DNA of 64,000 bases from Methylotuvimicrobium sp018830325 (GTDB lineage: Bacteria > Pseudomonadota > Gammaproteobacteria > Methylococcales > Methylomonadaceae). The notes under the pieces are model-generated. The model was given only the letters and a program-made list of their open reading frames with translations, did no database searches and was not told the DNA's origin. Positions 33,206-41,298 of the stretch are shown one piece after another. The first letter of the stretch is position 1, and each line of letters starts with the position of its first letter. The stretch lies in contig NZ_CP173171.1 in assembly GCF_044788715.1 (NCBI RefSeq), forward strand, positions 1-64,000, written 5' to 3'. Position numbers and translations under genes: made by a program.

Positions 33206-33358
33206 GTGCGAAAAATAAGCATTAGGGGAGACATCAAGCTCAAAGACCGTAAAACCAGGGAAACAGAAAGGAAAGAACGCCGGATAGTAAAGACTGGTAC
33301 CGAGTATAAGAGGTTTGGAATGCTTGATGAAGCCTTGTCGTATATTCGAAAGCTGTAA
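33206..33358 (+). CDS. Small basic ORF downstream of kfrA
   Basis: A 50-codon ORF starts with GTG at 33206, 17 bases after the kfrA stop, with TAAGG upstream. It is highly basic (KDRKTRETERKERR) and ends FGMLDEALSYIRKL, which reads like a genuine folded C-terminus. It is not recognised and was found by reading the gap directly. It could also be the remnant of a longer gene cut by the insertion that follows. Confidence 0.4.
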   Translation: MRKISIRGDIKLKDRKTRETERKERRIVKTGTEYKRFGMLDEALSYIRKL

Positions 33359-33364
33359 ATTATT

Positions 33365-33382
33365 AAGGGAGTCATTGACTGT
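33365..33382 (+). repeat. Isolated Rep_3-type iteron
   Basis: AAGGGAGTCATTGACTGT matches the iterons at 34593-34998 with one change but lies over 1.2 kb away, before the toxin-antitoxin genes. It may help handcuffing or mark an old boundary. Nothing else is seen up to 33526. Confidence 0.6.
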
Positions 33383-33526
33383 ATTTAGGTGTCGCGGCCC
33401 GATGACATGAAGCATAGGAACCGATTACATCTGTTTTTCGGGACCACATTAACCGAGAATGGGATCGGTGGGCATGCCAGCGGCGCTTAGGGATGGCTCC
33501 GGCTCAAAAATGGGCATTATTAGCGA

Positions 33527-34051
33527 TTACGATTCCACCAACTTTGCAATCGCTTGCATTGGCAGTATCAGTCGAAGAGAGTCTGGTAAGCAAATAAAGC
33601 CGTTAGCCTCGTAGAAGGTAGCCGCCTGTTCGCTGATGGCATCTACGATGAGCATGGAAGATCCAATAGAACTTGCGCTCGCATAAGCCCGCTTCACCGC
33701 ATCCGCAAGCAACAGTGCGCCCAACCCCTGTCTTTGTTGATAACTTGCGACGGCCAGACGGCCTATAAGGGTTGCGCTGACCAAAGGATAGCGCGGGACG
33801 TGTTTGCGGGCCGCTACTGGTACGTCCCCTTGCGCGAGCGCGGTCGCACACAAGGTGTAGTAGCCAAGTACTTCAGTCGGTTCGCGCGGATCGACGAGAA
33901 CGAATACGCCGTTAATTTTGCGCTTCACATCCTGATTGGCCTGTGTTTTGAAATAGCGATCCAGGCTATCGACGCCGCAGGCAAAGCCAGCACGGTTGTG
34001 ATGGGAGCCGAATGGTTCGATTTTTAAGTCTGGCGATATCGCCTCAGTCAT
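33527..34051 (-). CDS. TacT-like GNAT toxin
   Basis: The 174-residue N-acetyltransferase begins with the TacT-style stretch FACGVDSLDRYFKTQANQD. It then has LPRYPLVSATLIGRLAV and the acetyl-CoA loop QRQGLGALLLADAV, ending FYEANGFICLPDS. This subfamily acetylates aminoacyl-tRNA to stop translation. It is encoded right after its antitoxin (the stop codon abuts the toxin ATG), the standard order for TacA-TacT systems. It should stabilise the plasmid by post-segregational killing. Confidence 0.88.
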   Translation of the reverse strand: MTEAISPDLKIEPFGSHHNRAGFACGVDSLDRYFKTQANQDVKRKINGVFVLVDPREPTEVLGYYTLCATALAQGDVPVAARKHVPRYPLVSATLIGRLAVASYQQRQGLGALLLADAVKRAYASASSIGSSMLIVDAISEQAATFYEANGFICLPDSLRLILPMQAIAKLVES

Positions 34052-34354
34052 TTATGAAATGATCCGCCGTTTGTGCTCGGTCAGTGCGCGAACAAGTCGT
34101 TCACTTGCTTGCGGTGGGCTCATGAGCGTATCGAAAAATACCTTTCGGTCAAGCTCGGAAAGTATCAGTGTTTCATGCTCCGCAATGGTTCGTCGTGCAG
34201 CATCGGTAAGTACCGCTATACAAAAGTCAGTCAGTTTTCGTGATTCCAGATGGGCTGCGCGTTCGATTAAGTCCTTGGTTTGTTCATCCAAACGAAAACC
34301 AAGTCTTTCTTTGCGTGCTGGGTTTTGTGCTAACTGCAAGTTCTTGCTGGACAT
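34052..34354 (-). CDS. DUF1778 (TacA-like) antitoxin
   Basis: The protein has about 100 residues. An N-terminal ribbon-helix-helix (KERLGFRLDEQTKDLIERAA) binds DNA, and a C-terminal neutralising segment (RKVFFDTLMSPPQASERLVR) wraps the toxin, as in DUF1778 antitoxins. It is first in the pair and probably autorepresses it. The ATG at 34354 (MSSKNLQL) is preferred over the longer start. Confidence 0.88.
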   Translation of the reverse strand: MSSKNLQLAQNPARKERLGFRLDEQTKDLIERAAHLESRKLTDFCIAVLTDAARRTIAEHETLILSELDRKVFFDTLMSPPQASERLVRALTEHKRRIIS

Positions 34355-34592
34355 GGGGAACCTCATCGGTCGTGTTCTTCATATTGGTTGATATTGTACG
34401 TCAATATGACGACTTTTCATAGTCATACCATTTCTTCAAATTTATTGGTTTGCCGAACATTCGATTTACAATTCTATGATGGGTGTGCAGTTTGATCGTT
34501 ACTACCCTGTTTTTTTATTTTTTTATTTTTTAATATTTTTTCTTTTTTAAGAGCATTTAAACGATTGTAAATCAAAATGTTGCAAGCGTATT

Positions 34593-34998
34593 AAGGGAGT
34601 AAATGACCGTTATAAAGGGAGTAATTGACTGTCATTAAGGGAGTAAATGACCTTTATAAAGGGAGTAATTGACTGTCATTAAGGGAGTAAATGACTGTAT
34701 TAAAGGAAAATTTTTCGCCTTTTTCCCTGAATGATATGTCGACAAATTGATTGTCTTTGAGTTTTTTCTTTGGGGGTTAGAGAGTTATGCAATTAGCGTC
34801 TTACGAGTATTAAGGGAGTAATTGACTGTCGTAAATCCATCAGTTGAAAGTCAATAAAGGGAGAAATTGACTGTATTTAAGGAAAGTATTTTTTCAGTTT
34901 CCTTTTATTTGTAAAATAGGTCTTTGCTTTTGTCGTCGATAAAACTCTTCGTGCCTGGCAAAGAATTTTTTTGATTGATAAAGGGAGAAATTGACGGT
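34593..34998 (+). other. Iteron array (origin) of the Rep_3 replicon
   Basis: Five tandem iterons of the type AAGGGAGTAATTGACTGT start at 34593, 34615, 34637, 34659 and 34681, an exact 22-bp period. Further copies are at 34812, 34857 and 34981, the last just before the initiator. AT-rich blocks lie between 34500-34560 and 34880-35030, suitable for melting. The region 34367-35038 has no gene. Confidence 0.9.
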
Positions 34999-35038
34999 AT
35001 AAAGGGAAAAAAAATTTTAATTTTCCCCATATCGCCGC

Positions 35039-35896
35039 TTGAGCAAAGACTATCTCGTTGTCGTCAAAGATAACAAAATTATAGAGGCTTCTTATACGCT
35101 GTCCTTATCGGAACAGAGGGTTTTGCTCGCTTGTATTAGCCAAATCGATTCGAAAAGCACTTTGCAACCCGACAATAAATTTCATGTGATGGCCAGCGAA
35201 ATCGTCGACCTCATGGGGCTGGATTCTAGCAATGCCTACCGCGATATGAAGATGGCCGTTGAAAGGCTATATAACCGCACGATTAAGATTGATGGCGAAG
35301 ACGGCGAAATGCGCTGGATTTACCGCAAGGAATACGTCAAGAACGAAGGTAAAATAACGCTGTACTTCTCGCCCGAGATCATTCCGTACCTTTCCCAGCT
35401 ATCCGATAAATTCACCGCTTACAAGCTCAAATACGTTACCCAATTCAAAAGCAGCTACTCGATACGCCTTTACGAAATCTTAGTGCAATGGGCATCGGCC
35501 GGCGAAAGGGAAGTTAAAGTCGATTGGTTAAGAAAGATTTTCCAGGTCGAGGACAAATACAAGGCGATCAAGGATTTCAAGAAATACATCGTCGAGCCTT
35601 CACTTGCCGACATCAACGAGCATTCTAATATCTGGGTCGAATACGGCCAGCGCAAATCCGGCCGGACCGTGACGCATTTTCAGTTTAAATTCGGCCTGAA
35701 AAGCCAGCCGAAGTCGAGGCAACAATTGACCGACGCCGATATCGAACGCGAGGCGAGGCCGGGAGAGACGAGGGCGGCTGTGATCGCGCGTTTGACCGGT
35801 AATTCGGTGGCCAAGGACGCCAAGCCGGGGGAGACGTTCGATCAGGCCTTGCAGCGGAAGAAGGAATTGGCGGATGTTAAGCGGAAATTGAGGTAA
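35039..35896 (+). CDS. rep: Rep_3-family replication initiator
   Basis: The 285-residue protein has two winged-helix domains of the Rep_3 type: NKIIEASYTLSLSEQRVLL near the N-terminus, then SSYSIRLYEILVQW and WVEYGQRKSGRTVTHFQF. It binds the iterons directly upstream. The start is TTG at 35039 with no clear ribosome-binding site, which suggests low expression. The C-terminus carries ARPGET (239-244) and KPGETFDQA (262-270), matching ARPGETYEQA in the other initiator at 27539. It is thus a second, probably acquired, replicon. Confidence 0.92.
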   Translation: MSKDYLVVVKDNKIIEASYTLSLSEQRVLLACISQIDSKSTLQPDNKFHVMASEIVDLMGLDSSNAYRDMKMAVERLYNRTIKIDGEDGEMRWIYRKEYVKNEGKITLYFSPEIIPYLSQLSDKFTAYKLKYVTQFKSSYSIRLYEILVQWASAGEREVKVDWLRKIFQVEDKYKAIKDFKKYIVEPSLADINEHSNIWVEYGQRKSGRTVTHFQFKFGLKSQPKSRQQLTDADIEREARPGETRAAVIARLTGNSVAKDAKPGETFDQALQRKKELADVKRKLR

Positions 35897-36241
35897 ATTG
35901 TCAGGTTCGGTCCCATTTTTGCCGGCCGGACTTCTCCAAAGCGGCCAGTGGGCCGAAACCAAATTCTGGAACTGGAGGTCTATAAAGCCGACGTTAGCGA
36001 CCTCACCCAAACGGCCAAAAGCGGCCAAAATAAATCATTGATCACTGACTGCAAACTGGCTCATTGCCGTCAATGATTTGGCTTGGGTCAAAAATCCAGT
36101 TAAAACCTAAGCCACTTATGAAAATCTCGGCGTTGCTGGTCCGGAATGTTGCGTAAGCTAAGCTGCGACTCGAACGCATGATTTAAGGATGCAGTAACAG
36201 TCAACATGACAACCTCCAATTACATCTATTGGCTCAGTTTG

Positions 36242-36343
36242 GATGATATACGGAAGGGAAAAACCCTTGCAGTTCACAAATTTATTGTTGCAACCCAAGT
36301 TTCGTCGTAGATATACTGTTAACAGCTTAATAACTTGTTGGGC
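36242..36343 (+). repeat. 102-bp shared leader before a cassette (copy B)
   Basis: Same length and ends as 1236-1337; the last 33 bases differ from copy A only in the final core (GTTGGGC against GTTAGGC). The rest of the 35897-36397 gap shows no gene, only scattered GGCC-rich repeats. Confidence 0.5.
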
Positions 36344-36397
36344 CTTGGGGTCGAGACTGCATGATCAATCATTGAAAACCACAGAGAGGAATATGCA

Positions 36398-36604
36398 ATG
36401 CCTAGAACATGGTCCAGCGAAGAAAGTAATGACATCACTTGCACGGAATGCGGTTCTGTCTATGCGGTAACGATCGAACGCTTTCCATTGCGAGATAACG
36501 ATAAATTCAAATGCGAAATTTGTGGTGCCACCGTGCGTGAATGGAACGGTACAGTTGTTCCGACCTTTTCGTTAAAAAGCGCTGGAAAGCAACCCGTCAA
36601 GTAG
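36398..36604 (+). CDS. Small zinc-ribbon protein
   Basis: The 68-residue protein has two CxxC knuckles (ITCTECGS and FKCEICGA), so it very likely binds one zinc. AGAGGA precedes the ATG. It is the first gene after the 102-bp leader. Role unknown; single zinc ribbons on plasmids may bind nucleic acid or protein. Confidence 0.6.
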   Translation: MPRTWSSEESNDITCTECGSVYAVTIERFPLRDNDKFKCEICGATVREWNGTVVPTFSLKSAGKQPVK

Positions 36605-36661
36605 GTGTCATCTACATAGCAAAGAATCCAGATGTTTCTGCCATTAAAAGGAATAACCCGA

Positions 36662-37213
36662 ATGAGTCAAAGAAACGCGTTCAGCATCCTCGGAATTGTT
36701 TTACTACTTGCCGCCTGCGGTACTGGCGAGACTATTTCCTTCAAGGGCGTACCTCTTGATCAGCCTGGCGTGAAAGATGCTCTCAAGAAGATTTGCCAAG
36801 AAAGTCAAAACAACAAAGACGATAGATGCTCCTTCAACGAACCTCGTGAGCTAATGTGGGTCAGCTATGGTGTGCTTTCGCACAAACTGGCATGGGTTAC
36901 CCTTGGCAAGGATGACTCGCTTGTCGAAATTGAAATTTCGGGCACGAAAGGGGAAATGTTGGCTCAAGTTGAAACCCTAACCGCGAAGTATGGAAAGCCA
37001 GCCAAAACCACTGAGCAGGTTACCAATGGATTTGGAACCAAATTCGACAAAGAGATTTTTACTTGGACAGATAGTCGTGGGTCACGAATTACAGTCGAAT
37101 CGATTTACGCAAAGGTCAATGAAGGACGCATTGTTATTGATTCCGCTTCATCTGTCGAAGCAAAGAAAGCTGCTGAGAAATCACTAATCAAGGCAGGGAA
37201 AGAAAATCTTTGA
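36662..37213 (+). CDS. Putative lipoprotein
   Basis: The protein has about 183 residues. A lipoprotein signal peptide with lipobox LLAAC (Cys near residue 19) is followed by a soluble domain with two more cysteines (ICQESQNNKDDRC) and a beta-rich core. I do not recognise a family. The ATG at 36662 places the signal at the N-terminus. It lies in the cassette cluster between 36343 and 38470. Confidence 0.6.
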   Translation: MSQRNAFSILGIVLLLAACGTGETISFKGVPLDQPGVKDALKKICQESQNNKDDRCSFNEPRELMWVSYGVLSHKLAWVTLGKDDSLVEIEISGTKGEMLAQVETLTAKYGKPAKTTEQVTNGFGTKFDKEIFTWTDSRGSRITVESIYAKVNEGRIVIDSASSVEAKKAAEKSLIKAGKENL

Positions 37214-37274
37214 CTCGTGCTCAATCGAAATTGAATACGGTAAGAAAAGTCGGTGCTGGCGAGACGGCGAAAAT

Positions 37275-37344
37275 GCCCAACCCGGCAGTCCACACGGACG
37301 CTGCGCGATAAAGCCGCGCAGCGCCGGTGACTTCTACGTTAGCC
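37275..37344 (+). other. attC-like site
   Basis: GCCCAAC (37275-37281) and GTTAGCC (37338-37344) bound a 70-bp stretch with strong internal complementarity (GCTGCGCG and CGCGCAGC). This is the classical layout of an integron attC. Confidence 0.6.
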
Positions 37345-37360
37345 ATTTTTAGGAGGCATT

Positions 37361-37834
37361 TTGGACTTCGCAGTTTTTCTTTCATCTTCAGTGGTTGGTG
37401 GTCTTGTTGCTGGTTTTGTCGCGCTTCGAAATAGCGAACGAAAAATTCTGATTGAAAATGTAACCAAAGAAAGAGCAAAGTGGAGAGAGAAAATCCGCAT
37501 CAAATCTAATGAGGTCTATAAAGCCGCGGAAGCCGATGAATCGGCAAAACTTTTGGAACTTCGATTGGAGTTTTCCCTTAACCTTAATCCATTTGATAAT
37601 GAAGACAATGCCATCCTTGGAGCCATTGTGAATTTAAAGGTATCTGAAAATCGAGAAATTAAACTCGCTGAATTTTCAGAGAGAGTAGCATTGTTACTAA
37701 AGCACGATTGGGAGCGCGCAAAATTTGAGGCAAAACCTTGGTTCTTTCGTTGCTATCCCCCAAAGCGTACAACTTTTGCTGAATGGCTAAAATTGCGTTC
37801 AAGCGGGACGGATACTATCGCGTCAGCCCCTTAA
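37361..37834 (+). CDS. Unknown membrane-anchored cassette protein
   Basis: The 157-residue protein starts with TTG at 37361, behind a perfect AGGAGG. One N-terminal membrane helix (about residues 4-22, VGGLVAGFVAL) is followed by a charged helical cytosolic region (NVTKERAKWREKIRIKSNE). I recognise no family. It begins 16 bases after an attC core, as cassette genes do. Confidence 0.55.
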   Translation: MDFAVFLSSSVVGGLVAGFVALRNSERKILIENVTKERAKWREKIRIKSNEVYKAAEADESAKLLELRLEFSLNLNPFDNEDNAILGAIVNLKVSENREIKLAEFSERVALLLKHDWERAKFEAKPWFFRCYPPKRTTFAEWLKLRSSGTDTIASAP

Positions 37835-37854
37835 CATCATCCAAGGGTCATAAC

Positions 37855-38415
37855 ATGGAAGACGAAATACAAAACTTTATAGATGAAGGCCTTAAAGAAC
37901 ATAGAGAGAAGGTGTTCTTTATTGAGCAAGAGTTAGGTTCTGAAATTCATTGGTTCTTTACACAAGCATCTCAGGCCTTGAAAAATGAGCTCTACTTACC
38001 TGCCTGTACAAGTTTTCTCAACGGAATTGAGGCTTCGCTTAGGGTCACTATGGCACAGATTGAAAAGCCCGCTAGAGTCACTGAGCTTGATTCCATCAAA
38101 ACTTTAAGCAATAGCCTTTTAAAATCCGCAAAGGAATCTGGATTACCGGTAGAGGCATTAGCCTTCCCTGGCGAGGATGATTTTTTAGCAAAATTGGAAA
38201 CGAAACGCTCGAATCAGATTAATGTCGAGGTTGTTCGTATTCGCCACAATCTTTGCCATGGCAATATTCTTGAATATATTAATAGTGAATTAGGAGAACA
38301 CAATGCTTTCTTAACGCCCGAGTGTTGCCGTGAACTTGCTAAGATGCTCCATCTTGTTTCTAAAGATTGGGCTATGCAACTGGGGAGGTTCAGAAGAAGG
38401 CTGTTCAACACATAA
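37855..38415 (+). CDS. HEPN-like protein in a cassette
   Basis: The protein has about 186 residues and is all-helical. The RIRHNLCHGNI segment carries an R-x4-H motif of HEPN nucleases, with an upstream helix (LYLPACTSFLNGIEASLRV) like those in HEPN/AbiV relatives. The ATG at 37855 has AAGGG at good spacing; an in-frame start at 37783 overlaps the previous gene. Whether it is an RNase is inference. Its stop lies in ACATAAC, probably an attC edge. Confidence 0.5.
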   Translation: MEDEIQNFIDEGLKEHREKVFFIEQELGSEIHWFFTQASQALKNELYLPACTSFLNGIEASLRVTMAQIEKPARVTELDSIKTLSNSLLKSAKESGLPVEALAFPGEDDFLAKLETKRSNQINVEVVRIRHNLCHGNILEYINSELGEHNAFLTPECCRELAKMLHLVSKDWAMQLGRFRRRLFNT

Positions 38416-38510
38416 CATTTCGCACCAATTGGCGCCTGATTATTAAGTTGATCGCCAGCTAAGTGTTCTGTAGCGGCCATACGCTGAAATACTTGAATGT
38501 TGCAAAGTGG
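38413..38510 (+). other. Cassette end with shared tail
   Basis: ATAAC overlapping the stop is followed by partly complementary DNA, then ACGCTGAAATACTTGAATG and CAAAGT (38482-38508), the same tail as at 14450. The remaining gap to 38998 has one notable inverted repeat (CAACAAAA...TTTTGTTG, about 38924-38961) just upstream of kfrB, possibly a terminator. I see no gene there. Confidence 0.4.
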
Positions 38511-38998
38511 CCGGGTCGAGCCAAAGACCACTCAAGGTTGCTTGCCGAAAAGCTGCCATTCGCTGAACTTAGGAATGGAAAATTTCGCAAGCATCCTCAG
38601 TGGCCGGTTTTGGCCGATTGCGATCTGTCGCAATATACTTGGAAATGCAGAATGATGGCATAGCATTGACGCCATACATTTTGTGGGCGTTGAGTCCGTG
38701 TCGACAGCACCCCAGTCGATTCTGTATTTACGAATTACGGGGCAGTGAGGTAGGACTTGACCTGGCGAATCATGAATAGATGACTCTATAAAACACGCGT
38801 CACATGATTTTATCCGCTAATACCCATTCTCGAATTCTTACGGTCATCCAAATAGTTTATTAAGTTGGCTATTGGTGTAGTTATTGCTCTTCATCTACAA
38901 TTGCATGCCTATTCGGAACATCAACAAAAAGCCAGTATCTAAATATTGGCCTTTTGTTGTGCCGGATGAATCAATTAGTTATCTGAAACAGGATAGGC

Positions 38999-39346
38999 AT
39001 GAAACAGCGTCTTTTAGTAATGAATGGCCAACGGATACTGCAAGGCGAAAGTGATGGGGCATGGACGAGTCAGAAGGTAGACAAAGCGGGCACTCTGAAG
39101 CCTGGTATATACAATATTTACACGGCGGAGCCGGTAGATAAGTTGCAGCGATATGATGGCGTCATCGTTTATGCGGACAAAAATAGTGTGTATCAGCAAA
39201 TAGGTAAAAAATTCGTTATGCATGCTCGGCAAGATTTCGATATAGTGCCTACTTACGGGAGTGTAAAAAGCATTAGTTACAACGATCATGGTAAAGCAGT
39301 CATATCGTCCGAGACTGCCAAACTAAGTCGAGGACGCTCCCGATAA
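38999..39346 (+). CDS. kfrB: KfrB-like protein
   Basis: The 115-residue protein starts MKQRLLVMNGQRILQ and contains KVDKAGTLKPGIYNIYTAEP, a GKKFVMHARQDFD segment and a C-terminus in KLSRGRSR. This is the KfrB layout in IncP plasmids, where it follows kfrA and helps KfrA/KfrC localise. A related fold seems to close TraI here (residues about 650-733, ending GRSR). An AGGA box precedes the ATG. Confidence 0.78.
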   Translation: MKQRLLVMNGQRILQGESDGAWTSQKVDKAGTLKPGIYNIYTAEPVDKLQRYDGVIVYADKNSVYQQIGKKFVMHARQDFDIVPTYGSVKSISYNDHGKAVISSETAKLSRGRSR

Positions 39347-39348
39347 TT

Positions 39349-39361
39349 TTTAGCTGCTAAA
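39349..39361. promoter_or_regulatory. KorB operator variant between kfrB and kfrC
   Basis: TTTAGCTGCTAAA is palindromic like OB but has T instead of G or C at the centre. It covers the kfrC leader. Confidence 0.6.
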
Positions 39362-39376
39362 AATTTGGAGGCGTCT

Positions 39377-40096
39377 TTGAACAAGTCAGTTGGTGAAAGC
39401 GGTCCTTGGGGCAATTTGCCAAGGGTCATTCGAAACGGTGATTTAGGAACTTTAACCGACGATACAGTGGGTCGGGTCGAGCGATTGGAAGAGGGCGGAA
39501 CTCAAGCGCCGCCGGGATCTACGAGAAAGGCGACAGGGATAAGATTTGCCGGGAACAGTTTGGTCGGCGATGTGTTGTTAGAGCGCACTCAGGGCTTGGA
39601 GCAAGAACAACAAGCTCTATTGGAGGGCGCTCCCCTTGAGCAAACGTATCAAGAAGCATTGGCGCTGTACGCTCAAGCTAAACACGCCCAGGTTGAACAG
39701 ATCGAGGATCGGATTGAAAACTTGATCGATCGTCAGCAAGCGCGTCTACAACACACGCAGGCCAATACGCCCGGTTTGTTGTCTATGCCTAGCGCGAAAC
39801 GGGCATGGCAGGCCCGGCAAACACAACAGCAAGCACGTCTGCACAATTTGCATAATCGTCTTGAGACAGTGCGCGAAATCAAGGAAGGGATGGGGATTCA
39901 TGCCCCAAAAATTGAAGAGCTGGCCACCCGTAAGATGCGGGCGGAGAATCCCGAGCTTGCGTCTGATTGGGATGCCATGCGTGAGGCGGCACGGCGTCAT
40001 CAAGCGCTCATGCGCAAGCAGGAGAGGGAGCGCAAACAAACCCATGAGCAGCGGCAAGGCCGCTCTCAATCCTTAGGACTGTCAAAGCCCCTATAA
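39377..40096 (+). CDS. kfrC: KfrC-like coiled-coil protein
   Basis: The protein has about 239 residues. An N-terminal GPWGNLPRVI region and FAGNSLVGDVLLER are followed by a long Gln/Arg-rich coiled coil (QVEQIEDRIENLIDRQQARL, LHNRLETVREIKEGMG), ending QGRSQSLGLSKP. It matches my memory of IncP KfrC, a stability protein that partners KfrA/KfrB. The start is the TTG at 39377, five bases after GGAGG, rather than the TTG at 39365. It is convergent with traM. Confidence 0.65.
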   Translation: MNKSVGESGPWGNLPRVIRNGDLGTLTDDTVGRVERLEEGGTQAPPGSTRKATGIRFAGNSLVGDVLLERTQGLEQEQQALLEGAPLEQTYQEALALYAQAKHAQVEQIEDRIENLIDRQQARLQHTQANTPGLLSMPSAKRAWQARQTQQQARLHNLHNRLETVREIKEGMGIHAPKIEELATRKMRAENPELASDWDAMREAARRHQALMRKQERERKQTHEQRQGRSQSLGLSKPL

Positions 40097-40132
40097 ACGA
40101 TAGCCCGGTCCTCCGGGTTATGTATGCTGTCT

Positions 40133-40573
40133 TCACATCGAGGCAGCCCAAAGGACCAGTCCAGCCGCTATGATCGTCATGCCGGCGGCGATCAGGTTCA
40201 TGAGGGCCACGCGCTTTGCTTCGCGGATCGGCGCCGCGAACTGTGCGGATGCCGCTTTAATCTCGCGGCGAATCAATTCCGCCGCCGACTTGGCGCCTTC
40301 CTGCATCGTCTGGGTCATAGTCTCGCGGCTGGCCGTCAGGGCCGCGTTGAGCGTCCTTTCCGCCTTATTTTTTGCATCATCGCTCCATCGGTGCGCAATT
40401 GCCTCAAGCTCTTCCTTGAAGTGGTCTAGGATCTCTTGCTGGGCGGCTGCGCTGTCCTGCATCAATCGCTCATTGATGGTTTGAAGGATCAGGATTGGAT
40501 CGTCGCGGCCCACAGCGATGCCATGTTTAACTGCAATTTCCTTGATGGTTTCCTCAATTTTGTCAGTCGCCAT
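40133..40573 (-). CDS. traM: TraM transfer protein
   Basis: The 146-residue protein is helical with amphipathic segments (ILDHFKEELEAIAHRWSDD) and one C-terminal membrane helix (VALMNLIAAGMTIIAAGLV). Size and position after traL match RK2 TraM, which increases transfer. It overlaps the traL stop by one base. Confidence 0.85.
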   Translation of the reverse strand: MATDKIEETIKEIAVKHGIAVGRDDPILILQTINERLMQDSAAAQQEILDHFKEELEAIAHRWSDDAKNKAERTLNAALTASRETMTQTMQEGAKSAAELIRREIKAASAQFAAPIREAKRVALMNLIAAGMTIIAAGLVLWAASM

Positions 40574-41298
40574 TACAGCACCGCCGCGTTCTCAAGATGC
40601 CCAAAAATCTGGGTGCGCACGATCTTGAGCCGCTGTCGGGTCATGATGGTTAGCGATTGCATGGCTAGGGCTTCGTCGAAGGTCAGCCGGGCTTGCAGCA
40701 TTTCCGAGAAATCCCGTCCGTAGGTTTCTTCCTTGAGCGTCGGAATCTGGATAATGGCCGATACACGAATTTTGTTGTCTTTGTAGGCCTTCATTTGTTC
40801 AAATCCCTTGCCTTCGTGCTCGATAGGTCCCCAATAAGGATTCAGCCAGACGACAAACACACATTCATCCGGGAACTGGCCGGCCAATTGAGCAAATCCG
40901 CTTACCGTGTCCTGAAGGGCCTGGCCGCCGGTGATGACGGTATGAACAACCATCTCATGTCCCATGTCCTTGAGCAGTGCCGGCACTTGGTTGCTGATGA
41001 GGTAATGCGAGAGCGGGACGAACGAGCTGGCCCCATTGTCGATAATGACATCGCTTTGGGTCGGCGCTATCAGTTCTACCAGGGCATCGAAGTTGCGGGT
41101 GTTGATTTCATCGCCATCCATGATGTTCAGACGACGCGCTTTTAATGCCTTGTAGCCCTCAAACGTCGCATTGACAGGATCGGTATCAATGCATAGAGGC
41201 GCTTGCCCCTTGCTTGCCTTGTATTGAGCAATTGCGGCCGCGATCATCGACTTACCGACCCCCCCTTTGCCTTGTAAAACCATATGAATTTTAGCCAT
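40573..41298 (-). CDS. traL: TraL (ParA-like transfer ATPase)
   Basis: The 241-residue protein is the same length as RK2 TraL and nearly superimposable on it. It has MAKIHMVLQGKGGVGKS, LCIDTDPVNATFEGYKAL, SDVIIDNGASSFVPLSHYL and the C-terminal TIMTRQRLKIVR. I chose the ATG at 41298, which overlaps the traK stop by one base. A degenerate KorB-like sequence (TTTAGCCATTAAA) covers this start. Confidence 0.94.
   Translation of the reverse strand: MAKIHMVLQGKGGVGKSMIAAAIAQYKASKGQAPLCIDTDPVNATFEGYKALKARRLNIMDGDEINTRNFDALVELIAPTQSDVIIDNGASSFVPLSHYLISNQVPALLKDMGHEMVVHTVITGGQALQDTVSGFAQLAGQFPDECVFVVWLNPYWGPIEHEGKGFEQMKAYKDNKIRVSAIIQIPTLKEETYGRDFSEMLQARLTFDEALAMQSLTIMTRQRLKIVRTQIFGHLENAAVL

Noticed and set aside
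34593..34998. Iteron arrays as CRISPR repeats
   Set aside because: The 22-bp period leaves almost no spacer, units are directly upstream of a Rep gene, and no cas genes exist.
38463..38663. 66-codon ORF before kfrB
   Set aside because: No ribosome-binding site, odd composition and it spans the shared cassette tail.
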